A stretch of DNA of 64,000 bases from Streptococcus cuniculi (GCF_004570575.1 NZ_SPPD01000001.1:124001-188000), one strand, 5' to 3'; counted from the first letter of the stretch, positions 1 through 10,556 are shown. Numbers and translations: made by a program. Notes: generated by a model from the sequence alone, not told the origin.

Positions 1-76
1 CCATCTTATTTTCTGTGCAGTCCCTCAACTAGCTACAGGTTCGATAAATCTGGAAATGAAATATAGGAACGAAGTT

Positions 77-124
77 AAAAAACTAGTATTGTGGTGAAAC
101 ATTATTCCTCATACTAGTTTTTCT
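77..124. terminator. Bidirectional terminator downstream of the DUF975 gene
   Basis: Inverted repeat with 12-base arms (AAAAACTAGTAT at 78-89, ATACTAGTTTTT at 111-122) around a 21-nt loop. A-tract and T-tract flank the two arms, so it can stop leftward transcription from the DUF975 gene and rightward transcription entering the window. Bases 1-76 show no gene. Confidence 0.8.
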
Positions 125-148
125 GTTTACTGTCATCTCCCATAGAGA

Positions 149-1003
149 TCAGCGGTATGCGTTTTGGTTTGCATTAAAAAAGTTTTCTTTCATAGCGCGG
201 TCTTCAAGGACTGCTTGGTAGAAATAGATGTGGCTAGTACGGTAGTAAGGGATCATGTAGATTCCGACAATGCCAAAGGTGAGGGCTGTAAGGATGGTCC
301 AACCAATAAAGGACAGGCTTAAGACGAACCCGTTCATTTTGTAGCCCTTCATCAAGCGACGGCTCTCCTTAATAACAGCTAGTGGTCCAGTATAAGTATC
401 CTGTGCCAATTGATCGAATAGAAGTGGTTCAACGAGGAAATAAGCATAGAATTGCGGAAGTAGGAGCGCGATTCCTGCGATTCCAATGAGGAGTCCGACA
501 AGAATCATGACACCTGCTACAACCATAATATCTTCGGTTGCTTGATTCAGAAGGGTTGCTACAGTGCTCATTATAGCACCACCAAACATGATGGAAAATC
601 CAATCATTGCAATCAAGCCCCATAGGAAGAGAAAAAGTGCCTTTAACAAGTAGGTAGCTAGGATACTACCAAAACGTCCGTGGTTAAACAGGCTAAAGGC
701 GTCTTTGAAGCTGACACTGTCACGGTAGTGGTAAATAACTTGAAAGAGGGCAAGCGAGATAGATAAGCCCATTAAATCAGCCAAGATTCCATAGACAATT
801 GGAAAGGCTGTTGAGTTGACAAGGTAAGATGTATCGAGGGTAGGGCTATTCAATAGTTGAAGAGCTAGGTTATTGGATTGTGCGTAGTTCATCGTTTGAA
901 TCACGACACCGATAATAACGGGAATGAGGGCAATCAGATAAGCCCCAGGCGTTTCTGCAAGTTTTTGGCGTGCTTTAGCACGAATTTGTTGAATTGAAAA
1001 CAT
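149..1003 (-). CDS. DUF975 family integral membrane protein
   Basis: A 284-residue membrane protein of the DUF975 family, common in streptococci and lactobacilli. Its function is unknown. The N-terminus (SIQQIRAKARQKL) is the short basic amphipathic segment usual for this family. About five hydrophobic spans follow, near residues 20-40, 65-90, 115-140, 155-185 and 225-250. The start is supported by an AGGAGG on the minus strand just before the ATG. It is a single gene with its own terminator, divergent from tgt. I see nothing about partners or substrate. Confidence 0.8.
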   Translation of the reverse strand: MFSIQQIRAKARQKLAETPGAYLIALIPVIIGVVIQTMNYAQSNNLALQLLNSPTLDTSYLVNSTAFPIVYGILADLMGLSISLALFQVIYHYRDSVSFKDAFSLFNHGRFGSILATYLLKALFLFLWGLIAMIGFSIMFGGAIMSTVATLLNQATEDIMVVAGVMILVGLLIGIAGIALLLPQFYAYFLVEPLLFDQLAQDTYTGPLAVIKESRRLMKGYKMNGFVLSLSFIGWTILTALTFGIVGIYMIPYYRTSHIYFYQAVLEDRAMKENFFNANQNAYR

Positions 1004-2377
<1,374 letters not shown>

Positions 2378-2382
2378 AATCC

Positions 2383-2406
2383 AAAAGAGGCAAACGCCTC
2401 TTTTTT
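2383..2406 (+). terminator. Rho-independent terminator of tgt
   Basis: Stem AAGAGGC/GCCTCTT with a four-base loop and a run of six T, six bases after the tgt stop codon. Confidence 0.85.
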
Positions 2407-2413
2407 CGTTCTT

Positions 2414-2569
2414 ATACTCTATAAAAATCAAAGTTTGATTAGGCAACGCAGCCACAGGTAGTTGAAATAGTTGAGAACTATTTCAAGTTGGAAATAAGAA
2501 AAGTACTACTTTTCTCAACAGTTCAGCAAGGTGAGTTAACGACATCAGAGTTTGATTTTTGACGAGTAT
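2414..2569. repeat. BOX-like intergenic repeat (A-B-C type)
   Basis: A 156-bp element with inverted ends: ATACTC plus AAAATCAAA on the left, TTTGATTTTT plus GAGTAT on the right. Inside are two hairpins: TTGAAATAGTT/AACTATTTCAA at 2462-2486 and GAAAAGT/ACTTTTC at 2498-2514, joined by GTTGGAAATAAG. The ends and the segment before hairpin 1 (CGCAGCC, CAGGT) resemble pneumococcal BOX elements as I remember them, so I call it BOX-like by similarity. Its right end supplies the TAA stop codon of the adjacent MerR gene. Confidence 0.7.
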
Positions 2570-3333
2570 TACAACAAACCCGCCCAGTGCTCAATGCTTG
2601 CAGTTAGAAACGCTGCGCAACCATCTTTGTCTTTATCATAGTAGGTGGTGAAATGTTCATCAGCCGTGTAGAGCTGGGCGATGCCGATATGTTTTTCGAC
2701 AGCGTAATGCTTATCTGCGATTTGGAGCCAGTTTTTGTGGAGTTGGACGATTTCTTTGCTCTTGTCATCTGTTGGCTGCCAGTTTTCTGTCACCGCTTGA
2801 TGAAGCAAGTTTTTAATCCTTTGATCCAATACTTGCCATTCTTGGTAGCTTTCCTCGCCTATCTTGGCAAACTGTTGATTGGCTTGATTTACTGTCTCGT
2901 CTCCGTATTTTTCGCGGACTTCTTTTCCGTATGTTGCTTCGTTTTCCTGAATGAGTGTTTCCTTAAATGCTTGGAATTTTTCTTCGGTTGTCATTGTAAT
3001 TTGTCCTTTCTGTGCTTGAATCGTGCGCGTCAGATTTTCAATCATGGTTTCGATTTTCGCCTTTTTGGCATGGAGGTCTGCTAAATGCTCTTCTAAGCGG
3101 GTCAGGGTATCAAGGTTTGTTTGGCTCAAGAGTTCCTTGATTTGTTTGAGCTCAAATCCCCGCTCCTTGTAAAAGAGAATCTGCTGGAGGGTGTCTACTT
3201 CCTGCTCACTATAAAAGCGGTAGCTGCTGTCATTTTTATGAGCTGGTAGGAGTAATCCGACCTCTTCATAATAGCGCAGGGTGCGGGTACTGACACCTGA
3301 TAGGTTTGCCAATTGGCGAATCGAATAAAGCAT
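2569..3333 (-). CDS. MerR family regulator with TipAS ligand-binding domain
   Basis: A 254-residue transcription factor. Residues 1-70 form the MerR winged helix (YSIRQLANLSGVSTRTLRYYEEVGLLLP). A dimerisation coiled coil follows (about 75-120). The C-terminal half (about 130-250: EEKFQAFKETLIQENEATYG, HIGIAQLYTADEHFTTYYD) is a TipAS-type domain, which in TipA and Mta relatives captures hydrophobic drugs. I place the start at 3333 because AAAAAAGGAAG precedes it, not at the longer in-frame extension to 3396. Its promoter has the classical MerR layout, suggesting autoactivation. The stop codon is supplied by the BOX-like element. The drug or target genes are unknown; no efflux gene is adjacent. 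Confidence 0.88.
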   Translation of the reverse strand: MLYSIRQLANLSGVSTRTLRYYEEVGLLLPAHKNDSSYRFYSEQEVDTLQQILFYKERGFELKQIKELLSQTNLDTLTRLEEHLADLHAKKAKIETMIENLTRTIQAQKGQITMTTEEKFQAFKETLIQENEATYGKEVREKYGDETVNQANQQFAKIGEESYQEWQVLDQRIKNLLHQAVTENWQPTDDKSKEIVQLHKNWLQIADKHYAVEKHIGIAQLYTADEHFTTYYDKDKDGCAAFLTASIEHWAGLL

Positions 3334-3406
3334 GTTTGTCTTCCTTTTTTCAATCATCTTGCAAGAGAGGGAATGAGAATGACGCTCGTTTCTCACTCAC
3401 AATGTC

Positions 3407-3437
3407 ATTATATAGGTTGACGTTCCGTCAATGTCAA
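3407..3437 (-). promoter_or_regulatory. MerR-type promoter with 19-bp spacer and operator
   Basis: On the minus strand: TTGACA (3432-3437), a 19-bp spacer, TATAAT (3407-3412). The spacer contains the palindrome TTGACG-GAA-CGTCAA. An over-long spacer holding a dyad is the hallmark of promoters twisted active by MerR proteins. The gene read from it is the MerR/TipAS regulator itself. Confidence 0.8.
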
Positions 3438-3458
3438 GTGTTTTTTCGGAAAAATCAT

Positions 3459-3481
3459 AAAAATGCCCAAAAGGCATTTTT
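3459..3481. terminator. Terminator of the acnA-citZ-icd operon
   Basis: Perfect stem AAAAATGCC/GGCATTTTT with a short loop, located between the icd stop codon and the promoter of the MerR gene. It separates the two leftward transcription units. Confidence 0.85.
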
Positions 3482-3508
3482 GGCTTATGATGTATTGTGC
3501 ATGATTCC

Positions 3509-4690
3509 CTATAAATAAGTGACCAAACGCTTAGCAAACTGGCTGGTGCTGAGGGCCTTTACCTTAGAAGTTTGTGCTAAGTCAGCGGTCATTTCTTGGT
3601 TTTTAAGGGCTTTTTCAATCGCTCCTTGAATGCGGTCGGCAACCTCTTGCCAGCCGATATAGGCAAAGAGCATGGCACCAGAAAGAAGGATGGAGCAAGG
3701 GTTTGCCTTGTCTTGACCTGCAATATCTGGCGCGGTACCATGAGTAGCTTCAAAAATTGCGTGCCCCGTCTGGTAATTGATGTTAGCGCCGGGTGAGATG
3801 CCGATGCCACCTACTTGAGCGGCAAGGGCGTCACTTGCATAGTCACCATTGAGGTTAGTCAGGACGACTACGTCAAAGTTTTCAGGGTGAAGCAGGGCCT
3901 GCTGGAAGAAATTATCTGCGATGATATCGTTGATTTGCAGTTGACCACTTTCCAAGTATGACCCGTATTCGCGCTGGGCTAGTTCGTAGCTCCATTTGCG
4001 AAAGCCACCTTCGGTGAACTTTTGGATATTTCCCTTGTGGACGAGGGTCACCTGAGATAGCTTGTTTGTAAGGGCGTAGTCAATTGCAGCACGCACAATC
4101 CGTTCACTTCCTTCGATTGAAATCGGCTTGATACCGATACTGCTGGTTTCTGGGAAGCGAATTTTGTCTACCTTCATGTTCGTTTGAAGAAACTCAATGA
4201 CGCGTTTGACGTCTGCCGTCTTGGCCTCCCATTCAATTCCTGCATAGATGTCCTCCGTATTTTCCCTAAAGACGGTAATATTGGTCTTTTCTGGGGCTTT
4301 GAGGGGGCTATCGATTCCCTTAAAATAGCGAATCGGTCGCAGGCAGGCATAGAGATCCAGCTCCTGCCTGAGGGCAACGTTGAGCGAGCGGATGCCGCCA
4401 CCGACAGGGGTCTCAAGTGGCCCTTTGATAGCCACCAAGTGGTCGTTAATGCGGGTCATGGTTTCTTCTGGTAGCCACTGTCCTGTTGTATCATAGGCTT
4501 TTTTACCAGCCAAGACTTCTAGCCATTTTACTTTTCTGCGACTTTGGTAGCTTACTTCCACTGCACGGTCAAAGATAGCTTGTGCCTGTCGCCAGATGTC
4601 TTGTCCAACTCCGTCACCTTCGATATAAGGGATGATAGGGTGGTCAGGCACGATGAGTTTGCCATTTTTTAGGGAAATAAAATCAGGCAT
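3509..4690 (-). CDS. icd: NADP-dependent isocitrate dehydrogenase
   Basis: Oxidative decarboxylation of isocitrate to 2-oxoglutarate. The 393 residues carry the isopropylmalate/isocitrate dehydrogenase fold: [13 protein letters not shown], the Mg-binding [14 protein letters not shown] with its Asp residues, and the cofactor loop [11 protein letters not shown]. The start ATG overlaps the citZ stop by 8 nt (CATGCCTGA), so translational coupling is likely. It is the last gene of acnA-citZ-icd. With no later TCA enzymes nearby, the pathway probably ends at 2-oxoglutarate for glutamate synthesis, as in other streptococci that have these three genes. Confidence 0.95.
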   Translation of the reverse strand: MPDFISLKNGKLIVPDHPIIPYIEGDGVGQDIWRQAQAIFDRAVEVSYQSRRKVKWLEVLAGKKAYDTTGQWLPEETMTRINDHLVAIKGPLETPVGGGIRSLNVALRQELDLYACLRPIRYFKGIDSPLKAPEKTNITVFRENTEDIYAGIEWEAKTADVKRVIEFLQTNMKVDKIRFPETSSIGIKPISIEGSERIVRAAIDYALTNKLSQVTLVHKGNIQKFTEGGFRKWSYELAQREYGSYLESGQLQINDIIADNFFQQALLHPENFDVVVLTNLNGDYASDALAAQVGGIGISPGANINYQTGHAIFEATHGTAPDIAGQDKANPCSILLSGAMLFAYIGWQEVADRIQGAIEKALKNQEMTADLAQTSKVKALSTSQFAKRLVTYL

Positions 4691-5810
4691 GAGCTCTCCT
4701 TTCTAGGGGGACATAGGTCAGTTTTTCGGGTCCGAGATAAAGGGAACGAGGGCGCATCAGTTTATTAAAACGCTGTTGTTCCTGAATATGGGCAATCCAG
4801 CCAGCGACACGACTCATGGCAAAAATCAGTGTAAAGATGGAACTATCAATACCAAGAACATGGTAGACCGTTGCCGAGTAGAAATCGACATTTGGAATCA
4901 AGCCCTTGCTGTGTTTCATGTATTCTTCGATTTCCCGTGAGAGGTGGTACCAGATTTCATGTTCTGTGCCGAGGGTCAATTCTTTTGCCATTTGGCGGAG
5001 GTAGCTTTCTCTAGGGTCTTGTCTCTTGTAGACGCGGTGGCCAAAGCCCATGATTTTCTCCTGTGATTCCAATTTTTGTTGGAGATAGGATTTAGTATTA
5101 CCGTGTTCACGGATTTCCTGCAACATATCAAAGACACGTTCATTGGCTCCACCGTGGAGCGGTCCTTTCAAGGTACCGATAGCGGTCGTAACGCAGGAAT
5201 AAATATCAGACAGGGTTGAAGCACAGACACGAGCTGCAAAGGTGGAAGCATTGAGTTCGTGATCGGCATGTAAAATCAAGGCCTTGTTGAGGGCTTCGAT
5301 TTCAAGTGCAGGAGGTTTTTTTCCCGTCAACATGTAGAGGAAATTTTCTGCAAAACCTAAATCCTTGCGCGGTGCAATTGGTGTCTGTCCATTACGCAAG
5401 CGAGCAAAGGTGGCAATAATCGTAGGAATCTTTGCCATTAACTGAATCGACTGCTCGTAGGTGGCCTCAAATGACTGTTCTTCTGCATTGACATTGTAGA
5501 CACCTAAGAGGCTGACGGTGGAGCGTAGGACGCTCATAGGGTGGAGGTGCTTACGCGACTGAATGAGGATACATTGTTCGACGGCATCGCTGATGTCATA
5601 GTTAGCCCGCAATTCGTCTGTGAAGTTCTGGTATTCTCTTGCAGTTGGTAGCCGCAAGTTCCAAAGGAGAAAAATGGTCTCTTCAAACGTAGCTTGGTTG
5701 TTCATCAATTCTGCGATATCATAGCCTGCATAGGCCAGATGATCATCGATAATCGAGCTGATGCGGGTATGACAAGCAATTAAATCCTTTAATCCATTTT
5801 CTGCTACCAT
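4683..5810 (-). CDS. citZ: Citrate synthase
   Basis: Condenses oxaloacetate and acetyl-CoA to citrate. The 375-residue length fits the short Gram-positive type. The three catalytic residues are visible: His in [13 protein letters not shown], His in MGFGHRVYK, and Asp in [14 protein letters not shown] minus-strand GAAAGGAAAG precedes the start. It sits 17 nt after the acnA stop and overlaps icd by 8 nt, so the three enzymes of the citrate-to-oxoglutarate branch are one operon. I did not find a dedicated regulator site; the operon promoter is upstream of acnA. Confidence 0.95.
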   Translation of the reverse strand: MVAENGLKDLIACHTRISSIIDDHLAYAGYDIAELMNNQATFEETIFLLWNLRLPTAREYQNFTDELRANYDISDAVEQCILIQSRKHLHPMSVLRSTVSLLGVYNVNAEEQSFEATYEQSIQLMAKIPTIIATFARLRNGQTPIAPRKDLGFAENFLYMLTGKKPPALEIEALNKALILHADHELNASTFAARVCASTLSDIYSCVTTAIGTLKGPLHGGANERVFDMLQEIREHGNTKSYLQQKLESQEKIMGFGHRVYKRQDPRESYLRQMAKELTLGTEHEIWYHLSREIEEYMKHSKGLIPNVDFYSATVYHVLGIDSSIFTLIFAMSRVAGWIAHIQEQQRFNKLMRPRSLYLGPEKLTYVPLERRAHA

Positions 5811-5827
5811 AGGCTTTCCTTTCTATA

Positions 5828-8494
5828 CTAGTGATGAGATGCAGCCAGTTTCTTGCGGACGACCATGGGGAGAATGCCCCCGTTTTGGTAGTAGCGAATA
5901 TCTGCAACTGCATCAAAGCGCAACAGGGCTTGAAAGATGATGTCCCCTTGCTCTCCGTGTGCGACAATGTCCACGACTTCTTGAATAGTGGGCGCTTCAG
6001 GAAGGTGAATATCATAGCGTTCCAAACCAGTCAAACCAAGACTGTCTGCTGTCTGTCCTTCTAAAAACTGGAGTGGCGCAATCCCCATCATGACGAGGTT
6101 AGAGCGGTGGATGCGTTCAAAACTTTCAGCTAAGACTGCCTTGATACCGAGCAGGGCAGAACCCTTTGCGGCCCAGTCACGGCTTGAGCCCATACCATAA
6201 TCTTTTCCAGCGATGATCAAGGTGCCGACCTTTTCTGCCTGATAGGCCATAGCTGCATCATAAATCGGGAGAATCTCCCCCTTGTAGGAAGTATAGCCGC
6301 CTACTCTGCCGTTTGCCAATTCATTTTTGATACGGATATTGGCAAAGGTGCCACGCATCATGACTTCATGATTGCCTCTGCGGCTGCCGTAGGAATTAAA
6401 GTCCATATAGTCCACACCGTGTTCGCTTAAGTAGCGGGCAGCAGGGCTGATGCGAGCAATATTTCCAGCTGGTGAAATGTGGTCTGTCGTGACACTGTCC
6501 CCAAATTTTGCAAGAGGCTGAAGGTTGAGCAGAGGGCGAATCGCTAAGTCGTCATCTAACTGGTCGAAATAGGGCGGATTTTGAATGTAGGTGGATTGAG
6601 CCTTCCAGTGGTAGTTCCTGCTTTTGGTGACAGGAATCTCGTTCCACTTCTTGCTATCTGAAAAGACGTGTTCGTACTCTTTTTGAAAGAGGTCACGGGT
6701 GACATACTGGTCAACGTAGGCTTCGATTTCCTGCCTTTTGGGCATGATATCTTCTAGATAAACGGGCTGATTGTCAGCGTCAAATCCTAGTGGGTCACGA
6801 GTTAGGTCAATGGTAGTCGTTCCTGCGAGAGCGTAGGCGACCACGAGCGGTGGACTCGCTAGGAAGTTAGCTTTGACAAGGGGATTGATGCGTCCTTCAA
6901 AATTTCGATTGCCAGAGAGGACAGCAGAAGCGAGTAGGTCTTTATCTGTAATGACTTGTGCCACTTCGGGACGGAGATTTCCGGAGTTTCCGATACAGGT
7001 GGTGCAACCGTAGCCCACCACTTGAAAGCCCAGATTGTCTAGGTAGTCTTGGAGACCTGACGCTTTCAGATAGGCAGAGACGACCTTGGAGCCTGGAGCG
7101 AGCGATGTTTTGACAGTTGGCGCAACCCTCAGCCCTTTTTCGACTGCATTACGGGCAAGAAGTCCTGCAGCCATGAGGACATAGGGATTGGAGGTATTGG
7201 TGCAAGAGGTAATTGCAGCGATTGCCACATGCCCTGTTTTGATTGGGAAAGCCTGCCCATCAATCTTAACGGTAGCGGTTTTGTCCAGTTCTTCTGGGGT
7301 CAAACCAAATCCCTGTGTCCCTGCTTCTCGACGGATACTTGCTTCAAAGGTGGACTTGGCATTTGCTAAGTCAATCAAATCTTGCGGTCGTTTTGGACCT
7401 GCGATACTGGGACGGATAGTGGATAAGTCAATCTCGATAACCTTGCTGTAGTGAGGTTCGATATTTGGATTGTAGAAGAGGTCGTTGAGTTTGGCATAGT
7501 GTTCAGTCAAGGCAATGTGGTCTTTGTCTCGATTGGTCAGGCGCATGTAGTTTAAGGTTTCCTGATCGATGGGGAAGTAACCGCAGGTTGCACCGTACTC
7601 AGGTGCCATATTGGCAATGGTTGCGCGGTCTGCTAAGCTCAGATGAGCAAGCCCTGGGCCTAGGTATTCGACGAATTTTCCGACCACCTGCTCCTTGCGC
7701 AAGACTTGTGTGACGGTGAGCGCCAAATCGGTCGCCGTTGCAATCTTGGGAAGCTGACCTGTGAAACGCACGCCGATGACTTCTGGTACAGGGAAATAAG
7801 AAGCCTCTCCCAGCATAGCAGCTTCTGCTTCAATACCGCCCACCCCCCAACCAAGGATACCGATTCCGTTGATCATAGTGGTATGACTGTCCGTTCCAAA
7901 CATGGAATCAGGATAGAGTAGCCCTTCTTTTTCGATGATGACATCGCTCAAAAACTCAATATTGACCTGATGAATAATCCCAGTTGCAGGGGGGACAGCA
8001 CGGTAATTGTCAAAGGAGTTTTCAGCCCATTTGAGAAATTCATAGCGCTCATTATTTCGCTCAAATTCTAATGTGATATTCTCTTCCAAGGCTGTATCGC
8101 AGCCGTAGGCATCTACCTGTATACTGTGGTCAATGACCAAGTCAACTGGAATTTCAGGGTTAATCAAATCAGGATCTCCACCGTGAGCAATCATTGCTTC
8201 ACGCATAGAAGCAAGGTCGACCACAACAGGGACACCAGTAAAATCTTGGAGAATTACGCGGCTCGGTTTGAAGGGAACTTCACCACGAGGCGTTTGTGCG
8301 TCATAATTGATCAAGTTTGAAATGTGATGTTTTGTAACATTTTCTTCGTCATAATTCCTGAGTAAACTTTCAATCAAGATACGGATTGTATAGGGAAGGT
8401 GTGTGATATCCTTTCCTTCTTGCTCTACTGCATATCGGATACTGTAATAGCTAAATTCACGATGATTGAACGACGATTTACTGGTCTTTTTCAT
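5828..8494 (-). CDS. acnA: Aconitate hydratase A
   Basis: Isomerises citrate to isocitrate with a 4Fe-4S cluster. The product is 888 residues, normal for the AcnA/IRP1 type. Cluster cysteines are in [11 protein letters not shown] and in [11 protein letters not shown] (CxxC). The C-terminal swivel domain carries [17 protein letters not shown] place the start at 8494 because ATACGGAGGTATCGAG precedes that ATG; the in-frame extension to 8560 runs back into the promoter. First gene of acnA-citZ-icd. Members of this family also bind RNA when the cluster is lost; nothing here shows that. Confidence 0.95.
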   Translation of the reverse strand: MKKTSKSSFNHREFSYYSIRYAVEQEGKDITHLPYTIRILIESLLRNYDEENVTKHHISNLINYDAQTPRGEVPFKPSRVILQDFTGVPVVVDLASMREAMIAHGGDPDLINPEIPVDLVIDHSIQVDAYGCDTALEENITLEFERNNERYEFLKWAENSFDNYRAVPPATGIIHQVNIEFLSDVIIEKEGLLYPDSMFGTDSHTTMINGIGILGWGVGGIEAEAAMLGEASYFPVPEVIGVRFTGQLPKIATATDLALTVTQVLRKEQVVGKFVEYLGPGLAHLSLADRATIANMAPEYGATCGYFPIDQETLNYMRLTNRDKDHIALTEHYAKLNDLFYNPNIEPHYSKVIEIDLSTIRPSIAGPKRPQDLIDLANAKSTFEASIRREAGTQGFGLTPEELDKTATVKIDGQAFPIKTGHVAIAAITSCTNTSNPYVLMAAGLLARNAVEKGLRVAPTVKTSLAPGSKVVSAYLKASGLQDYLDNLGFQVVGYGCTTCIGNSGNLRPEVAQVITDKDLLASAVLSGNRNFEGRINPLVKANFLASPPLVVAYALAGTTTIDLTRDPLGFDADNQPVYLEDIMPKRQEIEAYVDQYVTRDLFQKEYEHVFSDSKKWNEIPVTKSRNYHWKAQSTYIQNPPYFDQLDDDLAIRPLLNLQPLAKFGDSVTTDHISPAGNIARISPAARYLSEHGVDYMDFNSYGSRRGNHEVMMRGTFANIRIKNELANGRVGGYTSYKGEILPIYDAAMAYQAEKVGTLIIAGKDYGMGSSRDWAAKGSALLGIKAVLAESFERIHRSNLVMMGIAPLQFLEGQTADSLGLTGLERYDIHLPEAPTIQEVVDIVAHGEQGDIIFQALLRFDAVADIRYYQNGGILPMVVRKKLAASHH

Positions 8495-8531
8495 CTCGAT
8501 ACCTCCGTATATTTTTCCAATTTTGACAATT

Positions 8532-8560
8532 ATTATACATCGGCTAACTGGATTCGTCAA
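8532..8560 (-). promoter_or_regulatory. Promoter of acnA-citZ-icd
   Basis: Minus strand TTGACG (8555-8560), 17-bp spacer, TGTATAAT with -10 at 8532-8537 and an extended -10 TG. The initiation point falls about 30 nt before the acnA start. Confidence 0.8.
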
Positions 8561-8635
8561 TGAGAAAAAGAGTTTTGTGTAAGGTTTTGTTACATATATT
8601 TGGAGATAAGGATGAAAAAAAGATTGACAGAGGAG

Positions 8636-8664
8636 TTGATGTTACAATGGAAATTCGTTATACT
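8636..8664 (+). promoter_or_regulatory. Promoter of the first Rrf2 regulator
   Basis: TTGATG (8636-8641), 17-bp spacer, TATACT (8659-8664), 20 nt before the regulator's ATG and directly followed by its AAAGGAGG ribosome site. Confidence 0.65.
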
Positions 8665-8683
8665 AAAGAAAAAGGAGGATGAC

Positions 8684-9136
8684 ATGCAGATTTCAAGCCG
8701 TTTTACCATTGCAACCCATATCTTGGTGGTCTTGGGTCTTGAGGGAGAGGCGTTCAAGGTGACGAGCGACTATTTAGCAGGTAGCGTAGGGGTCAATCCT
8801 GTGATTATTCGTAATGTCCTGTCTCAGCTTAAGGCAGCAAAGCTAGTCACAGTTGCTAGGGGGACGGGAGGAGCAAAGATTGTCCAGCCATTTGCTCAAA
8901 TTAGCCTCTATGATGTGTATGAAGCGGTCGATAGTTTGGGAAAATCGAGTCAGCTCTTTGGTTTTCATGACAATCCCAATCCTGATTGCAATGTGGGACG
9001 AAATATACATGCTGTCTTAGATGGTCGTTTGGAGGCAGCTCAAAAAGCTTTAGAACATCAACTTCGTCAAACGACACTGGCTGATTTAGTCCGTGAAGCA
9101 CAAGAAAAAAGTCGTTTAGGAGGAAATAAGATATGA
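8684..9136 (+). CDS. Rrf2 family transcriptional regulator
   Basis: A 150-residue winged-helix regulator (SSRFTIATHILVVLGL, then LAGSVGVNPVIIRNVLSQLKAAKLV). A single cysteine sits in PNPDCNVGRNI (near residue 103), the position at which redox- or quinone-sensing Rrf2 proteins carry their reactive thiol. It lacks the three-cysteine Fe-S set of IscR/NsrR. I place the start at 8684 with AAAGGAGG before it. It overlaps by 4 nt the start of a small membrane-protein gene that a repeat has since broken, so the two were probably one operon. A likely target is the NmrA-like reductase at 9816, whose promoter carries palindromes; this is inference. Confidence 0.88.
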   Translation: MQISSRFTIATHILVVLGLEGEAFKVTSDYLAGSVGVNPVIIRNVLSQLKAAKLVTVARGTGGAKIVQPFAQISLYDVYEAVDSLGKSSQLFGFHDNPNPDCNVGRNIHAVLDGRLEAAQKALEHQLRQTTLADLVREAQEKSRLGGNKI

Positions 9137-9663
9137 AAAAAACAACTGGTAACTCCCTAGCTATAGTCGTTTAGTTTACTTTTAGTACTCGCTCCAATAG
9201 TCTGGGAGACTATTGGAGGTTGGAAATAAAACGAGTGTAACTCGTGTCAACAGCTGCAGGCATAACTGAACTCGGGCTAAAATCTTAGTGAAAAAGATAA
9301 TCTTTCCTAGTGCCTTAGCACTTCGTCAAGATTCCTATTTTCATACAGATTTTTTTACGCCCTCGTATCTTAACGTACTGGAGTACTGCAAAGCGAGTTC
9401 CAATACCCCAGTGGATTATTGGAAGTTGGAAATAAGGAAACGAAGTTTCCTCAGTTCCCGAAGTAATAAAAGATGAACTAAATGAGTATATCGGAATCAG
9501 CCGTGGCTTGTCTTTTGGTTCAATGATTGGAGCCATCATTGGTCATTTGTTAGGCGATATACCAATAGGTCTTGCAATGGGAACAGGGCTTGGCATGCTA
9601 GTTGGAATCATCATTGCTAGCCTCATTGCTAAGTCAAAACAGGATGAGAAAGATGAAGTGTAG
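9133..9663 (+). pseudogene. Small glycine-rich membrane protein gene split by repeats
   Basis: The first codons (MKKTTGNSLAI, from 9133, overlapping the Rrf2 stop) are followed by a stop at codon 14 and about 300 bp of repeat DNA. An open stretch in the original frame then resumes near 9460 and ends at 9663, encoding two glycine-zipper membrane spans (GLSFGSMIGAIIGHLLGD, IGLAMGTGLGMLVGIIIASL) and a charged tail. Together they resemble the small two-span proteins encoded next to Rrf2 or PadR regulators in Firmicutes. No in-frame ATG precedes the second half until within the first span, so the gene is probably dead. Confidence 0.65.
9164..9470 (+). repeat. Composite hairpin repeat inserted in a gene
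   Basis: Order of modules: TATAGTCGTTTAG entry; two-hairpin unit (CTCCAATAGTC/GACTATTGGAG at 9192-9218, GTTGGAAATAAA linker, ACGAGT/ACTCGT at 9231-9245); nested-stem unit from AACTGAACTCGGGC (about 9264) to ACGCCCTCGTATCTT (about 9372) with its hairpin at 9299-9333; then a second two-hairpin unit (TTCCAATA/TATTGGAA at 9398-9424, GGAAAC/GTTTCC at 9436-9450). The same modules recur at 27.5-28.1, 30.4-31.0, 40.2 and 58.2 kb. Confidence 0.75.
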
Positions 9664-9681
9664 CGATTGCTTGCTATATAG

Positions 9682-9709
9682 AAAGGACTGGCTGAGCTAG
9701 TCTTTTTTT
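9682..9709 (+). terminator. Terminator after the split membrane-protein gene
   Basis: Stem GACTGGC/GCTAGTC with a short loop followed by TTTTTTTG. Confidence 0.7.
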
Positions 9710-9736
9710 GTGCAGAGGGGCATTTTTAAAACCAAG

Positions 9737-9799
9737 TTGTAATAATTGACATTACAACGAATGAGTGATAGAATTATGTTGTAACAAAAACAATTACAA
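9737..9799 (+). promoter_or_regulatory. Promoter with two TTGTAA/TTACAA palindromes
   Basis: Promoter TTGACA (9746-9751), 17-bp spacer, TAGAAT (9769-9774). One palindrome, TTGTAAT-N7-ATTACAA at 9737-9757, overlaps the -35. A second, TTGTAA-N9-TTACAA at 9779-9799, covers the start region. This is the layout of a repressor-controlled promoter. The Rrf2 regulator at 8684 is the nearest candidate; the assignment is inference. Confidence 0.75.
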
Positions 9800-9815
9800 C
9801 GATTGGAGAAAACAA

Positions 9816-10445
9816 ATGAAACTAGCAGTAATTGGTGCAAATGGACAGACAGGACAAGCGATTGTAGCAGAAGCGGTGGCGCGTGGTCACGAGGTGACAG
9901 CCATTGTCCGCTCCAGCAATCAATCGCAGGCGCAAGAAGTCTTGCAAAAAGATTTATTTGCCTTGGAAGCAGCTGACTTGGCAGGATTTGATGCGGTGGT
10001 TAGTGCCTTTGGAGCATTTACCCCCGAAACGTTTCCGCAACACACGACTTCTTTGGAGCATTTGACTGCCATTTTAGCAGGAAGCGGCACACGCCTCTTG
10101 GTCGTTGGTGGAGCAGGAAGCTTGTATGTGGATGAGAGCCTAACGACTCAACTCTACCAGACACCAGATTTTCCAGCAGACTATTTCCCCTTGGCAGAGG
10201 CCATGAGCAAGGGCCTAGCAGCACTTCGAAATGTCAAAGATGTCAACTGGACCTATATCAGTCCAGCAGCGGACTTTGAAGTGGCCTATCCAAAAACAGG
10301 TGACTATATCCTTGCAGGCGAAGTCTTTACGGTGAACGAAGCAGGTGAAAGCAAAATCAGCTATGCCGACTATGCTCTTGCTATGCTGGATGAGATGGAA
10401 ACGGCTGCTCACCCTCAAGCACGGATTTCTGTCCTTGGAAAGTAG
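9816..10445 (+). CDS. NAD(P)-binding NmrA/SDR-like reductase
   Basis: A 209-residue Rossmann protein beginning MKLAVIGANGQTGQAIVAEAV, with the GxxGxxG cofactor loop at residues 7-13. It resembles the short NmrA/YwnB-type proteins (NAD(P)H-binding, often induced by quinones or electrophiles). The start is the ATG after GGAGAA at 9816; the longer frame reads through the promoter. It forms its own unit, with strong operators upstream and a terminator downstream. Substrate is unknown; quinone or flavin reduction is suggested only by family and by the Rrf2 neighbours. Confidence 0.82.
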   Translation: MKLAVIGANGQTGQAIVAEAVARGHEVTAIVRSSNQSQAQEVLQKDLFALEAADLAGFDAVVSAFGAFTPETFPQHTTSLEHLTAILAGSGTRLLVVGGAGSLYVDESLTTQLYQTPDFPADYFPLAEAMSKGLAALRNVKDVNWTYISPAADFEVAYPKTGDYILAGEVFTVNEAGESKISYADYALAMLDEMETAAHPQARISVLGK

Positions 10446-10517
10446 GTTGGTATGAGTTATCCCTGCCGTAGTCATATACGAATAGATATCTGAATTGTTG
10501 AGTATTCAAACCAATGA

Positions 10518-10556
10518 TAAAACGCAATTTCTCATGACACGAGAGTTGCGTTTTTC
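10518..10556. terminator. Terminator of the NmrA-like gene
   Basis: Stem AAAACGCAA(t)TTCTC/GAGA(g)TTGCGTTTTT with a short loop, starting about 75 nt after the stop codon. Confidence 0.8.

Noticed and set aside
8624..8664. TTGACA at 8624 as -35 of the Rrf2 gene
   Set aside because: The spacing to TATACT would be 29 bp; TTGATG at 8636 gives 17 bp.
9164..9470. CRISPR array
   Set aside because: Repeats here are hairpin modules of mixed length without regular spacers, and no cas gene is in the window.
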